Shown: positions 8,704 through 17,988 of the stretch, one piece after another | How the letters are laid out: each line of letters starts with the position of its first letter | Numbering within the stretch: the stretch's first letter is position 1 | NCBI RefSeq assembly: GCF_000955805.1 | Contig: NZ_JYOA01000010.1 | Location: forward strand, 85,154 to 149,153 | Length of the DNA: 64,000 nucleotides | Direction: 5' to 3' | From: Pseudomonas sp. 21 | GTDB lineage: Bacteria > Pseudomonadota > Gammaproteobacteria > Pseudomonadales > Pseudomonadaceae | The notes under the pieces: model-generated | The model's database searches: none | The model's input: the letters and a program-made list of their open reading frames with translations, nothing else | What the model was told of the DNA's origin: nothing | Translations under genes and position numbers: made by a program

Positions 8704-8721
8704 CTTTACCGCAATCAGCGC

Positions 8722-9951
8722 TTAGAACAGAACGCGGCTGCGGATGGTGCCGTTGACGTGCTGCAGTTTCTCCAGCGCCAGGTCCGAGTACTCGGCGTCG
8801 ACGTCGATCACCACGTAGCCGACCTTGTCGTTGGTCTGCAGGTACTGGCCGGAAATGTTGATGCCGTTGTCCGCGAACACCTTGTTGATCTCGCTCATCA
8901 CACCCGGGATGTTCTCGTGGATGTGCAGCAGGCGGTGCTTGCCCGGGTGCGACGGCAGGGCCACTTCCGGGAAGTTGACGGAAGATACCGAGGTACCGTT
9001 GTCGCTGTACTTGACCAGCTTCTCGGCCACTTCCAGGCCGATGTTGGCCTGGGCTTCGGCGGTGGAGCCGCCGATGTGCGGGGTCAGGATCACGCGATCC
9101 AGGCCACGCAGCGGGCTTTCGAACTCGTCGTCGTTGGACTTGGGCTCGACCGGGAACACGTCGATGGCGGCGCCGATCAGGTGCTCGTCCTTGATCGCGG
9201 CGGCCAGGTGGTCCAGCTCGACCACGGTGCCACGGGCGGCGTTGATCAGGATGCCGCCTTTCTTGATGGCGCGGATTTCCTTCTCGCCGATCATCCACTG
9301 GGTGGACGGCAGTTCCGGCACGTGCAGCGAGACGATGTCGGACATGCCGAGCAGCTCGTGCAGGTTGCCGACCTGCTGGGCGTTACCCAGCGGCAGCTTG
9401 GTCACGGTGTCGTAGAAGAACACCTGCATGCCCAGCGCCTCGGCCAGGACCGAGAGCTGGGTGCCGATCGAGCCGTAGCCGACGATGCCCAGCTTCTTGC
9501 CGCGGATCTCGAAGGAGTTGGCTGCGGACTTGATCCAGCCGCCGCGGTGGCAGGAGGCGTTCTTCTCCGGAATGCCGCGCAGCAGCAGGATGGCTTCGGC
9601 CAGCACCAGTTCGGCGACCGAGCGGGTGTTGGAGTAGGGCGCGTTGAACACGGCGATGCCGCGCTCGCGGGCCGCATTCAGGTCGACCTGGTTGGTACCG
9701 ATGCAGAAGCAACCCACCGCGATCAGTTTCTTGGCCGCGTCGAAGACTTCTTCGGTCAGCTGGGTGCGGGAGCGGATACCGATGAAGTGGGCATCGGCAA
9801 TCTTTTCCTTCAGCTCGTCACCGGACAGTGCGGTCTTGAGGTACTCGATGTTGGAGTAGCCGGCCGCCTTGAGGGTGTCGACGGCGTTCTGGTGCACGCC
9901 TTCAAGGAGAAGGAATTTGATCTTGCTCTTGTCGAGAGAAGTCTTGCTCAT
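8722..9951 (-). CDS. serA: D-3-phosphoglycerate dehydrogenase
   Basis: SerA catalyses the first step of serine synthesis, 3-phosphoglycerate to 3-phosphohydroxypyruvate with NAD. The protein has 409 residues, the length of the E. coli type. The Rossmann motif GYGSIG is at 158-163, the catalytic Arg240, Glu269 and His292 (in PHIGGST) are all in place, and a C-terminal ACT domain (about 335-409) contains HIHENIPGVMSEIN, which allows serine feedback inhibition. It is divergent from the D-2-hydroxyglutarate dehydrogenase gene. In P. stutzeri these two enzymes are reported to be coupled, SerA reducing 2-oxoglutarate to D-2-hydroxyglutarate to regenerate NAD; the gene pairing here fits that. Confidence 0.97.
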   Translation of the reverse strand: MSKTSLDKSKIKFLLLEGVHQNAVDTLKAAGYSNIEYLKTALSGDELKEKIADAHFIGIRSRTQLTEEVFDAAKKLIAVGCFCIGTNQVDLNAARERGIAVFNAPYSNTRSVAELVLAEAILLLRGIPEKNASCHRGGWIKSAANSFEIRGKKLGIVGYGSIGTQLSVLAEALGMQVFFYDTVTKLPLGNAQQVGNLHELLGMSDIVSLHVPELPSTQWMIGEKEIRAIKKGGILINAARGTVVELDHLAAAIKDEHLIGAAIDVFPVEPKSNDDEFESPLRGLDRVILTPHIGGSTAEAQANIGLEVAEKLVKYSDNGTSVSSVNFPEVALPSHPGKHRLLHIHENIPGVMSEINKVFADNGINISGQYLQTNDKVGYVVIDVDAEYSDLALEKLQHVNGTIRSRVLF

Positions 9952-10117
9952 CTGCTTTGAACCTGTAGTCCCGGGATGTGGCGAGAAATTGAACAGCTCA
10001 GGCCGGACCGGCCGGTGCCAAGCTTGGCGCCAGGTGGCGATCTGCGTGGGGTGCGTATGCTAGCATGTTCTCCCTTTTCCTTGCCCGGTTGCGACCTGAG
10101 CTGTTCTCAGGACGACC

Positions 10118-11536
10118 ATGAACCATTTGAGAGTTCCTCCAATGACCCGCGACGCCCTGATCGAATCGCTCAAGCCCCTGCTGGATGCCGGGAAGCTGCT
10201 GACAGACGCCGATTCCCTCGACACCTACGGCAAGGATTGGACCAAGCATTTCGCCCCGGCACCCCTGGCGATCGCCTTCCCCAAGAGCACCGAGCAGGTC
10301 CAGGCCATCGTCCGCTGGGCCAATGAGCACAAGGTCGCGCTGGTTCCCTCCGGTGGCCGCACCGGGCTCTCCGCCGCTGCCGTCGCGGCCAATGGCGAAG
10401 TGGTCGTGGCCTTCGACTACATGAACAAGATCGTCGAATTCAACGAATTCGACCGCACCGCGGTTTGCCAGCCGGGCGTGATCACCAAGCAGCTGCAGAC
10501 CTTCGCCGAAGAGCACGGCCTCTATTACCCGGTGGACTTCGCCTCGTCGGGTTCCAGCCAGATCGGCGGCAACATCGGCACCAATGCCGGCGGGATCAAG
10601 GTCATTCGCTACGGCATGACCCGCAACTGGGTAGCCGGCATGAAGGTCGTCACCGGCAAGGGCGACCTGCTGGAGCTGAACAAGGACCTGATCAAGAACG
10701 CCACCGGCTACGACCTGCGCCAGCTGTTCATCGGCGCCGAAGGCACCCTGGGCTTCGTGGTCGAGGCCACCATGCGCCTGGAGCGCCAGCCGAAGAACCT
10801 CACCGCGATGGTCCTCGGCACCCCGGACTTCGATTCGATCATGCCGGTGCTGCATGCCTTCCAGAGCAAGCTGGACCTGACCGCCTTCGAGTTCTTCTCC
10901 GACAAGGCCCTGGCCAAGATCATGGCCCGTGGCGACGTGCCGCCGGCCTTCGAGACCGACTGCCCGTTCTACGCGCTGCTGGAATTCGAGGCGACCACCG
11001 AGGAAGTGGCCAACGAGGCGCTGGCGACTTTCGAACATTGTGTAGAGCAGGGCTGGGTGCTGGACGGCGTGATGAGCCAGAGCGAGCAGCAGCTGCAGAA
11101 CCTGTGGAAGCTGCGCGAGTACATCTCCGAGACCATCTCCCACTGGACGCCGTACAAGAACGACATCTCGGTCACCGTCAGCAAGGTCCCGGCCTTCCTC
11201 AAGGACATCGACACCATCGTCGAAGCCAACTACCCCGACTTTGAAGTCGTGTGGTTCGGCCACATCGGCGACGGCAACCTGCACCTGAATATCCTCAAGC
11301 CCGAGAACCTGAGCAAGGACGAGTTCTTCGCCAAGTGCGCGACCGTCAACAAGTGGGTGTTCGAGACCGTGCAGAAGTACAACGGCTCGATCTCCGCCGA
11401 GCACGGCGTGGGCATGACCAAGCGCGATTACCTGGGTTACTCTCGCTCCGAGGCTGAAATCGGCTACATGAAGGCGGTCAAGGCGGTGTTCGACCCGAAC
11501 GGGATCATGAACCCCGGCAAGATCTTCGCCGAGTAA
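10118..11536 (+). CDS. d2hgdh: D-2-hydroxyglutarate dehydrogenase (FAD-linked oxidase)
   Basis: A 472-residue flavoenzyme of the FAD_binding_4 / FAD-oxidase_C (VAO) family. The FAD domain contains VPSGGRTGLSAAAVA and, further on, SSGSSQIGGNIGTNAGG; the C-terminal domain has the WFGHIGDGNLHLNI metal-site region and ends with GIMNPGKIF. These match D-2-hydroxyglutarate/D-lactate dehydrogenases, and the location opposite serA argues for D-2-hydroxyglutarate, oxidised back to 2-oxoglutarate with electrons passed to an ETF or quinone. AGGA precedes ATG 10118; an in-frame ATG at 10142 is possible. A hairpin without a U-run follows at 11552-11588. Confidence 0.92.
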   Translation: MNHLRVPPMTRDALIESLKPLLDAGKLLTDADSLDTYGKDWTKHFAPAPLAIAFPKSTEQVQAIVRWANEHKVALVPSGGRTGLSAAAVAANGEVVVAFDYMNKIVEFNEFDRTAVCQPGVITKQLQTFAEEHGLYYPVDFASSGSSQIGGNIGTNAGGIKVIRYGMTRNWVAGMKVVTGKGDLLELNKDLIKNATGYDLRQLFIGAEGTLGFVVEATMRLERQPKNLTAMVLGTPDFDSIMPVLHAFQSKLDLTAFEFFSDKALAKIMARGDVPPAFETDCPFYALLEFEATTEEVANEALATFEHCVEQGWVLDGVMSQSEQQLQNLWKLREYISETISHWTPYKNDISVTVSKVPAFLKDIDTIVEANYPDFEVVWFGHIGDGNLHLNILKPENLSKDEFFAKCATVNKWVFETVQKYNGSISAEHGVGMTKRDYLGYSRSEAEIGYMKAVKAVFDPNGIMNPGKIFAE

Positions 11537-11551
11537 GTCGCAGCATATCTG

Positions 11552-11588
11552 GAAGGGCCGGCTCTTCGGATAGAGGGGCCGGCCCTTC
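11552..11588 (+). terminator. GC-rich hairpin after the D-2-hydroxyglutarate dehydrogenase gene
   Basis: GAAGGGCCGGC (11552-11562) and its exact complement GCCGGCCCTTC (11578-11588) form an 11-bp stem 15 bp past the stop codon. No T-run follows, so it may be a weak terminator or an mRNA 3'-end stabiliser. Confidence 0.5.
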
Positions 11589-11696
11589 GCACGTCAGCGC
11601 CACGGGAAGTGGCGCGTGCGCCGGCAGGATGCGGGCAACTGCGCGGGATCACGAGCCCCGTGCGGATCATCTCTTCCATGCGTTCAGGAGTCGGTC

Positions 11697-12362
11697 ATGA
11701 GTTACCAGCATCAGTACGTCGATGGCACCCCGATCCATTTCACCCTGGGCAAGGTGGTCTGCGTCGGCCGCAACTACGCGGAGCACGCCAAGGAGCTGAA
11801 CAACCCGGTGCCGACCGAGCCGCTGCTGTTCATCAAGCCCGGTTCCTGCACCGTGTCGCAGGCCGGTGGCTTCGCCATCCCGGAAGACCGTGGCTCGGTG
11901 CACTACGAGGCGGAAATCGCCGTGCTGATCGGCAAGCCGCTGTCGCGCAAGCCGAGCGCCGAGGAAGTGCTGGACGCCATTTCCGGCTACGCCCCGGCGC
12001 TGGACCTGACCCTGCGTGACGTGCAGGCCAAGCTGAAGGAAAAGGGCCTGCCGTGGGAGCTGGCCAAGTCCTTCGACGGCGCCTTCGTGCTGGCGCCCTT
12101 CGTCAGCGCGGACCACTTCCCGGACCCGACCGACATCGGCATCCGCCTGGTGATCGACGGCGAAGTCCGCCAGGACGGCAACAGCCGCGACATGCTCAAC
12201 CCCATCGTGCCGCTGATCCAGCACATCTGCGGGCACTTCTCGCTGCAGCCGGGCGACGTGGTCTCCACCGGCACCCCGGTCGGCGTCGGCCCGCTCAAGA
12301 GCGGCAGCGACGTGGTGCTGGAACTTCCCGGCGCCAGTCGATTCGAAAGCCGCGTGCTTTAA
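11697..12362 (+). CDS. Fumarylacetoacetate hydrolase family protein (YcgM-like)
   Basis: A 221-residue single-domain FAH enzyme. Motifs are VVCVGRNYAEHAKELN, the metal ligands in YEAEIAVLIG and the Asp in APALDLTLRDVQ, and the closing loop STGTPVGVGPL. Small FAH proteins of this kind act as acylpyruvases, fumarylpyruvate hydrolases or oxaloacetate decarboxylases/tautomerases with Mg or Mn; I cannot tell which. ATG 11697 is preceded by AGGAG, so the 27 extra in-frame codons upstream are unlikely to be used. The gene lies alone between two hairpins. Confidence 0.88.
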   Translation: MSYQHQYVDGTPIHFTLGKVVCVGRNYAEHAKELNNPVPTEPLLFIKPGSCTVSQAGGFAIPEDRGSVHYEAEIAVLIGKPLSRKPSAEEVLDAISGYAPALDLTLRDVQAKLKEKGLPWELAKSFDGAFVLAPFVSADHFPDPTDIGIRLVIDGEVRQDGNSRDMLNPIVPLIQHICGHFSLQPGDVVSTGTPVGVGPLKSGSDVVLELPGASRFESRVL

Positions 12363-12376
12363 CTTCGTTGTCCCGC

Positions 12377-12403
12377 CGAAGGCCGCCGTTTGTGCGGCCT
12401 TCG
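12377..12403 (+). terminator. Hairpin after the FAH-family gene
   Basis: CGAAGGCCGC (12377-12386) pairs with GCGGCCTTCG (12394-12403) across a 7-base loop, 14 bp after the stop. Only CTTGTTG follows, so it is a moderate candidate for an intrinsic terminator. Confidence 0.55.
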
Positions 12404-12446
12404 CTTGTTGCGGGGCACCTTGCCGTGCTGACCAACAAGAGTCGTC

Positions 12447-13367
12447 ATGACCATGTCCATCCTTCGTCCTCGCTGGCTGCTGCTGGCCCTGCTGTTCATC
12501 CTGGTGGTGCTCGGCTACCTGACGTCCCGCTTCCACTGGGATGACCGCGCGCGCCTCTGGCTGCGCGAACAGGACACCAGCGCCCAGGCGCGCTCGGAAA
12601 GCATCTGGTTGCCCGGTTACCGGGCGGTGATCCAGGCCAAGCCGCTCAAGGGGGGTATCGAGGGGCAGGAGACCTCCGACCTGGCCTACAACCCGGTGAC
12701 TCGCACCTTGTTCACCGTGACCGGCAAGAAGCCGCTGCTGGCCGAGCTGTCGCTCACCGGTGACGTACTGCGGGTGATCCCGCTGCTGGGCATGTCGAAC
12801 CCCGAGGGCGTGGCGGTGCTGGAGAACGGCAATATCGCCGTGACCGACGAGCGCCAGAATTCGTTGACCATCTTCCACGTCGACCCGCAGACCCGCGAGC
12901 TGAGCACCGCGAAGCTGTCCAGCTTCGATCTCGGTCCGCGCGGCAAGAAGAACAAGGGCATCGAGGGCATCGCCTGGGATCCCCGCCAGCATCGCCTGGT
13001 GCTGGGACAGGAACGTGACCCGCTGGCGCTGTTCAGCCTCGCCAGCGATGGCGGGGCCAGCCTGAGCGGTGCGCTGCAGCCGATGCCCAGCGACCTGTTG
13101 ATGACCAACGTCTCGGCGCTGAGCATCGACCCGCGCACCGGCCATACCCTGGTGTTGTCGGCGGAGTCACACCTGCTGCTGGAGCTGGACGAGAAGGGCG
13201 AACCGATCAGCTTCATCAGCCTGCTCGGCGGGCTCAACGGCCTGGACGACCGCATTCCGCGCGCCGAGGGCGTGGCCATCGACGAGCAGGGCACCATCTA
13301 CATGGTCAGCGAGCCGGACCTGTTCTACGTGTTCAAGCGCGAGGCGCAGGCGGACAAGGTGGATTGA
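12447..13367 (+). CDS. SdiA-regulated/YjiK-type beta-propeller protein (paralogue of CarP)
   Basis: This encodes 306 residues. A single membrane-spanning N-terminal segment (about residues 8-26) is followed by a six-bladed-propeller-like domain of the SdiA-regulated family, with blade motifs such as SDLAYNPVTRTLFTVTGKKP, NKGIEGIAWDP and RAEGVAIDEQGTIYMVSEPDLFYVFK. It would be anchored in the inner membrane with the propeller in the periplasm. It is clearly paralogous to the gene at 22166-23089 (same ending SEPxLFYVFK, same blade order). It lies just upstream of carO, which resembles PAO1 PA0319-PA0320. No BqsR-type box is seen before this copy. Confidence 0.85.
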   Translation: MTMSILRPRWLLLALLFILVVLGYLTSRFHWDDRARLWLREQDTSAQARSESIWLPGYRAVIQAKPLKGGIEGQETSDLAYNPVTRTLFTVTGKKPLLAELSLTGDVLRVIPLLGMSNPEGVAVLENGNIAVTDERQNSLTIFHVDPQTRELSTAKLSSFDLGPRGKKNKGIEGIAWDPRQHRLVLGQERDPLALFSLASDGGASLSGALQPMPSDLLMTNVSALSIDPRTGHTLVLSAESHLLLELDEKGEPISFISLLGGLNGLDDRIPRAEGVAIDEQGTIYMVSEPDLFYVFKREAQADKVD

Positions 13368-13397
13368 CCTGGGTCGGGGAAAGGGGCTTCGGCGGCT

Positions 13398-13413
13398 TTA
13401 AGGTTGGGTTAAG
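13398..13413 (+). promoter_or_regulatory. BqsR/CarR-type box upstream of carO
   Basis: TTAAG-N6-TTAAG is exact at 13398-13402 and 13409-13413, 72 bp before the carO start. This is the site described for the P. aeruginosa response regulator BqsR (also called CarR), which answers ferrous iron and calcium and controls carO. The match needs no mismatch, and TTAAG is rare in this GC-rich DNA. Confidence 0.75.
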
Positions 13414-13484
13414 TCCGGATTCAGGCTGATTTCAGTCATTGGTCCTAAGCTGAACCCATCGAAAACGCCCCAGGAGGCACTTCC

Positions 13485-13868
13485 ATGAAACTGACTCACC
13501 TCCCGCTGATCGCCGCCGTTGGCCTGTTCTCCACCGTCACTTTCGCCGCTGGCGGCTATACCGGCCCGGGCAGCGATGCCCAGCCCGCCGCTGCCAGCGC
13601 TGGCCAGATCACCACGGTGAAGCAGGCCCAGGCCGCTGCCGACGACACCAAGGTCGTACTCGAAGGCACCATCACCAAGCGCATCAGCAGCGAGCACTAC
13701 GAGTTCAAGGACGCCACCGGCAGCATCCAGGTCGAGATCGACAACGAGGACTGGCCGGCGGGTACTTCGGTCTCCGAGAACACCAAGGTGCGCCTGACCG
13801 GTGAAGTCGATCACCACAAGCAGAAGCCCACCGACATCGACGTGGACCGCGTGGAAATCCTCCAGTAA
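13485..13868 (+). CDS. carO: Calcium-regulated OB-fold protein CarO (YgiW/NirD OB family)
   Basis: A 127-residue periplasmic protein: signal peptide to about residue 21, then one OB-fold (bacterial OB-fold, YgiW family) with KVVLEGTITKRIS, YEFKDATGSIQVEID and the closing TDIDVDRVEIL. In P. aeruginosa CarO (PA0320) is induced by calcium through CarSR and contributes to calcium homeostasis and stress tolerance. The exact TTAAG-N6-TTAAG box 72 bp upstream supports the same control here. CAGGAGG precedes the ATG. A strong terminator follows. The assignment rests on family, synteny and the box together. Confidence 0.88.
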   Translation: MKLTHLPLIAAVGLFSTVTFAAGGYTGPGSDAQPAAASAGQITTVKQAQAAADDTKVVLEGTITKRISSEHYEFKDATGSIQVEIDNEDWPAGTSVSENTKVRLTGEVDHHKQKPTDIDVDRVEILQ

Positions 13869-13878
13869 TCCACGCTCG

Positions 13879-13922
13879 AAAAAAAGCCGCGCCGGGAACC
13901 CCATCCCCGGCGCGGCTTTTTT
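13879..13922. terminator. Strong intrinsic terminator after carO
   Basis: A7, GCCGCGCCGGG (13886-13896), a short loop, CCCGGCGCGGC (13906-13916) and T6 form a textbook terminator. Flanking A- and T-runs make it bidirectional, but the aphB stop lies beyond the REP pair to its right. Confidence 0.9.
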
Positions 13923-13937
13923 GCTTTTTGGCTTTTC

Positions 13938-14027
13938 TGTAGGAGCGAGCTTGCTCGCGAACATCTCCTGGCAAACGCCGGGTTATCCAGCGGGTTGCCA
14001 CCGTTCGCGAGCAAGCTCGCTCCTACA
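13938..14027. repeat. REP pair (BIME-like) between carO and aphB
   Basis: The left copy (13938-13961) has core GGAGCGAGCTTGCTCGCG, and the right copy (14004-14027) is its exact reverse complement. Each copy is itself a hairpin, and both together form a longer cruciform. It lies between two convergent genes. Confidence 0.9.
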
Positions 14028-14035
14028 AACTGCCC

Positions 14036-15067
<1,032 letters not shown>

Positions 15068-15122
15068 CACGCGCTCCTGAGGGCGCCTCCGGGCGCCCGT
15101 TGGGTTCTGGATAGCTCTGCCG

Positions 15123-16508
15123 TCAGGCGTTTTCCTCGAAGTTCACACTCGGTGCCTTGCGACGGAAGCCGCCGGTATGCACCGCCAGGTAAGCGAAGCC
15201 GACCGCGAACCAGCTCAGGCCGACGACCAGCGTCAGCTGCGAGAGGCTGGTCCACAGCCACAGGGTCAGGCACAGGCCGATGAACGGGATGGCGCCGTAC
15301 AGCAGGACGTTCTTCGCGCCGCGACGGCGCTCCACGCCCAGGTAGGTGCGGATCACCGCCAGGTTGACCACGGAGAAGGCCACCAGCGCGCCGAAGCTGA
15401 TCATCGAGGCGAGGGTGGTCAGGTCCAGCACGACCGCCAGCAGGGACACTGCCGAGACCACCAGGATCGCCACCACCGGGGTCTGGAAGCGTGCGTGCAG
15501 GGTGCCGAACAGGCTGCGCGGCAGGATGCCGTCACGGCCCATGGTGAAGATGATGCGCGATACCGAGGCCTGGGACGCCAGCGCCGAGCCGATGCAGCCG
15601 GCGATGTAGGCGGAGGTGAAGAAGTTGCCGAGGAACTGGCCGCCGGCCTTGAGCATCACTTCGTTGGCTGCCGAGTCGGCGTTCTGGAACACGCTGCCGG
15701 GGAACACCAGCTGGCTGATGATCGCCAGCAGGGTGAACATCAGGCCGGCGATGACGGTGGTGATGATGATCGCGCGGGGGATGTCGCGGCGGGCGTCGCG
15801 GGTTTCCTCGGCCATGGTGGATACGGCGTCGAAGCCCAGGAACGACAGGCACAGCACCGCGGCGCCGGCCATCAGCGGGGCGAACCCTGGCTGGGTGCCG
15901 TCACCGACGAAGGGCAGGCTGAAGTCGATCGCCGCGCCGCCGGCCAGGGTCTTGATCGACATGATCACGAACACCACGATGAACACCAGCTGCGCGCCGA
16001 CGATGACGTTGCTCATGCCGGCGACCTGGCTGATGCCGACCACGTTGAGCACGGTCACCAGGGCAATGGAGGCGACCACGAACATCCAGGCCGGGATTTC
16101 CGGGAAGGCGATGTTCATGAACAGGCCGATGAGCAGGTAGTTGATCATCGGCAGGAACAGGTAGTCGAGCAGCAGCGACCAGCCGGACAGGAAGCCGACT
16201 ACCGGGCCGAAGCTCAGGCTGGTGTAGGAGTACGCAGAACCGGAGATCGGATACTTGCGCACCATGAAGCTGTAGGACGCGGCGGTGAACAGCATCGCCA
16301 GCAGGGTGATCAGGTAGGCGGTGGCGGTGCGGCCGCCAGTCATTTCGGTGACCACGCCGTAGGTGGTGAACATGGTCAGCGGGACCATGTAGACCAGGCC
16401 GAAGAAGACCAGGGCGGGCAGGCCCAGGACGCGTTTCAGGCGGGCGTCGGCGTTGGCCGGGGTGCCCTGTTGGGTGTGAGCTGTGCTGGCGCTGTGTTGG
16501 CTGGCCAT
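15123..16508 (-). CDS. APC superfamily amino acid/polyamine permease
   Basis: A 461-residue inner-membrane permease with about 12 transmembrane helices. The N-terminal half carries APC-family features such as FFGLVYMVPLTMFTTYG and KYPISGSAYSYTS, and SFLGFDAVSTMAEETRDARRDIPRAI is the conserved TM6-TM7 loop of the family. Upstream of aphB (55 bp), it likely imports an acetylated polyamine or related amine for AphB. ATG 16508 follows GAGGA; an upstream in-frame extension has no matching features. A large palindromic sequence at 16571-16601 lies in its promoter region. The substrate is inferred from context only. Confidence 0.87.
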   Translation of the reverse strand: MASQHSASTAHTQQGTPANADARLKRVLGLPALVFFGLVYMVPLTMFTTYGVVTEMTGGRTATAYLITLLAMLFTAASYSFMVRKYPISGSAYSYTSLSFGPVVGFLSGWSLLLDYLFLPMINYLLIGLFMNIAFPEIPAWMFVVASIALVTVLNVVGISQVAGMSNVIVGAQLVFIVVFVIMSIKTLAGGAAIDFSLPFVGDGTQPGFAPLMAGAAVLCLSFLGFDAVSTMAEETRDARRDIPRAIIITTVIAGLMFTLLAIISQLVFPGSVFQNADSAANEVMLKAGGQFLGNFFTSAYIAGCIGSALASQASVSRIIFTMGRDGILPRSLFGTLHARFQTPVVAILVVSAVSLLAVVLDLTTLASMISFGALVAFSVVNLAVIRTYLGVERRRGAKNVLLYGAIPFIGLCLTLWLWTSLSQLTLVVGLSWFAVGFAYLAVHTGGFRRKAPSVNFEENA

Positions 16509-16570
16509 GGGGGAATCCTCGCGATTGTTGTTGTCTTGCGGGCGGGCGGCGTTCGGTGGCCGTCCTGAAG

Positions 16571-16601
16571 TCATCGGCTTGCGGCTCAGCCGCAGCGATG
16601 A
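16571..16601. promoter_or_regulatory. Interrupted palindrome upstream of the permease-aphB genes
   Basis: The inner palindrome TGCGGCTCAGCCGCA (16580-16594) is flanked by TCATCG (16571-16576) and CGATGA (16596-16601). It lies 63-93 bp before the permease start. It could be an operator or a hairpin in the 5' leader; which one cannot be told from the sequence. Confidence 0.5.
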
Positions 16602-16860
16602 CGACGCGCGAGGAATGAGGGTGTTTGCTGCAGGGTGACGCAAAAGCTGGTCATGGGCGTTCTCGGGGCATTTGTTCTTGTGGATAACGCGCTCGCGTTC
16701 CCTCGGGAAATCCCTGCGCCATCGTCGATGGCACCGGGGCTGGCCGCCTTTCCAGCCGCTCCCTGCGCGAGCCGCCCGACTCTAGCAACCGAGGTCACCG
16801 GGCAGAACCCTGCAAAGGGTCAAAAAGGGATCGAAATGGCCAAAATGGCTGTCAGGGTCG

Positions 16861-16884
16861 CCCGGCGCGCACCGCCGCGCCGGG
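16861..16884 (-). terminator. Hairpin after the polyamine-binding protein gene
   Basis: CCCGGCGCG (16861-16869) and CGCGCCGGG (16876-16884) form a 9-bp stem 12 bp past the stop at 16896. No T-run follows on the minus strand, so it is a weak terminator candidate. Confidence 0.45.
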
Positions 16885-16895
16885 TGACCTCCCGG

Positions 16896-17945
16896 TCATT
16901 TCTTCAGCTTGGTCCAGACCTTGGAGCGCAGTTGCAGCGCTTTCGGCGAGCAGAGCTTGAAGGGCTTCAGGCGATCCAGCTTGTCCGCCGGGGTGTTGAT
17001 CGCCGGGTCGTCGAACAGTTCCTTGTCCATGAACTTGTCCGAGCCCTCGATCGCGTTGTTGTACTTGGCGAAGTTCGAGGCCAGGGCAATGTTCTCGGGC
17101 TGCATCATCCAGTTCAGGAAGGCGTGGGCCTCCTTGATGTTGGTGGCGTCCTTGGGAATGGTCAGGTTGTCGATGAACAGGCGCACGCCTTCCTTCGGAT
17201 AGACGTAGACCAGGCTGGCGCGCTGGGCATGGGCGCGGTGGAAGGCGCCGTTCCATTGCTGGTGCATGGAGACTTCGCCGGCGGCCATGCGCTCGATGGT
17301 GCCGTCGCTGTTGTACATGGCCAGCATGGGTTTCTGCTTGAGCAGCAGGTCCTGGATCTTCGCCGCCTCTTTCGGGTCTTCGGTGCACTCGTCGACGCCC
17401 AGGTAGTAGGACGCCGGGGCATACAGCTCCTCGATGGAGTTGAGCGCCACGACCTTGCCCTTCAGCTCGGCCGGCGGCTCGAAGAACGGCTTCCAGCTTT
17501 CATCCAGCTTGCCGCCCGGCACCTTGGCGCTGTCGTAGCTGTAGCCGGTGGTGCCCCACAGGTAGGGCACGGAGTAGTCGTGGCCCGGGTCGTAGGTCAG
17601 GGTCTTGAACTTGTCCTTCAGGTTCGCCAGGTTCGGCAGCTGCGCCTTGTCGAGCTTCTGCAGCAGACCTTCCTTGACGAAGATCTCGATGAAGCTGTCC
17701 GACGGCACGACCACGTCATAGGCGCCGCCGCCGGCCTTGAGCTTGGCCAGCAGGGTTTCGTTGCTGTCGTAGGAGTCCAGGGTGGCGTGGATGCCGGTGT
17801 CCTTCTCGAACTTCTTCAGCAGTTCCGGCGGGAAGTAGTCGGACCAGTTGGCGAAGTGCAGGGTGCCGTCGGCATGGGCGCTGCCGGCCAGCAGCAGACT
17901 GGCGGCGACGAGCGTGCGGGCGATGGGGGTACGGCGGAATTTCAT
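16896..17945 (-). CDS. Polyamine ABC transporter, periplasmic binding protein (PotF/SpuD type)
   Basis: A 349-residue solute-binding protein with a signal peptide (cleavage after SAHA, residue 26). The mature start TLHFANWSDYFPPELLKKFEKDTG is the classic PotD/PotF opening, and VVVPSDSFIEIFVKEGLLQKLDK is the second family block. It is the last gene of a potG-H-I-F-like operon, 43 bp after the permease gene, with a good AAGGAG site. It should bind a polyamine or acetylpolyamine in the periplasm; the aphB neighbour favours the latter. It corresponds to PAO1 PA0323 in order. Confidence 0.92.
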   Translation of the reverse strand: MKFRRTPIARTLVAASLLLAGSAHADGTLHFANWSDYFPPELLKKFEKDTGIHATLDSYDSNETLLAKLKAGGGAYDVVVPSDSFIEIFVKEGLLQKLDKAQLPNLANLKDKFKTLTYDPGHDYSVPYLWGTTGYSYDSAKVPGGKLDESWKPFFEPPAELKGKVVALNSIEELYAPASYYLGVDECTEDPKEAAKIQDLLLKQKPMLAMYNSDGTIERMAAGEVSMHQQWNGAFHRAHAQRASLVYVYPKEGVRLFIDNLTIPKDATNIKEAHAFLNWMMQPENIALASNFAKYNNAIEGSDKFMDKELFDDPAINTPADKLDRLKPFKLCSPKALQLRSKVWTKLKK

Positions 17946-17988
17946 CGGTGAAGCTCCTTGCAATGTTGTTTTGTTTGGCGGCAGGAGG

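Larger units (their letters stand above)
16509..16895. other. 387-bp intergenic region before the APC permease
   Basis: It separates the permease start from the end of the polyamine-binding-protein gene, both on the minus strand, so it should hold the permease-aphB promoter. I see the interrupted palindrome at 16571-16601, the hairpin at 16861-16884, and no convincing gene. The GATARATCAGGCCAA repeats found upstream of the transporter operon are not present here. Confidence 0.6.

Noticed and set aside
15177..16568. Long plus-strand frame antisense to the APC permease
   Set aside because: The predicted protein is strikingly Gln/His/Asp/Gly-rich, the sign of reading the reverse of hydrophobic codons. 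The permease on the minus strand is clear.
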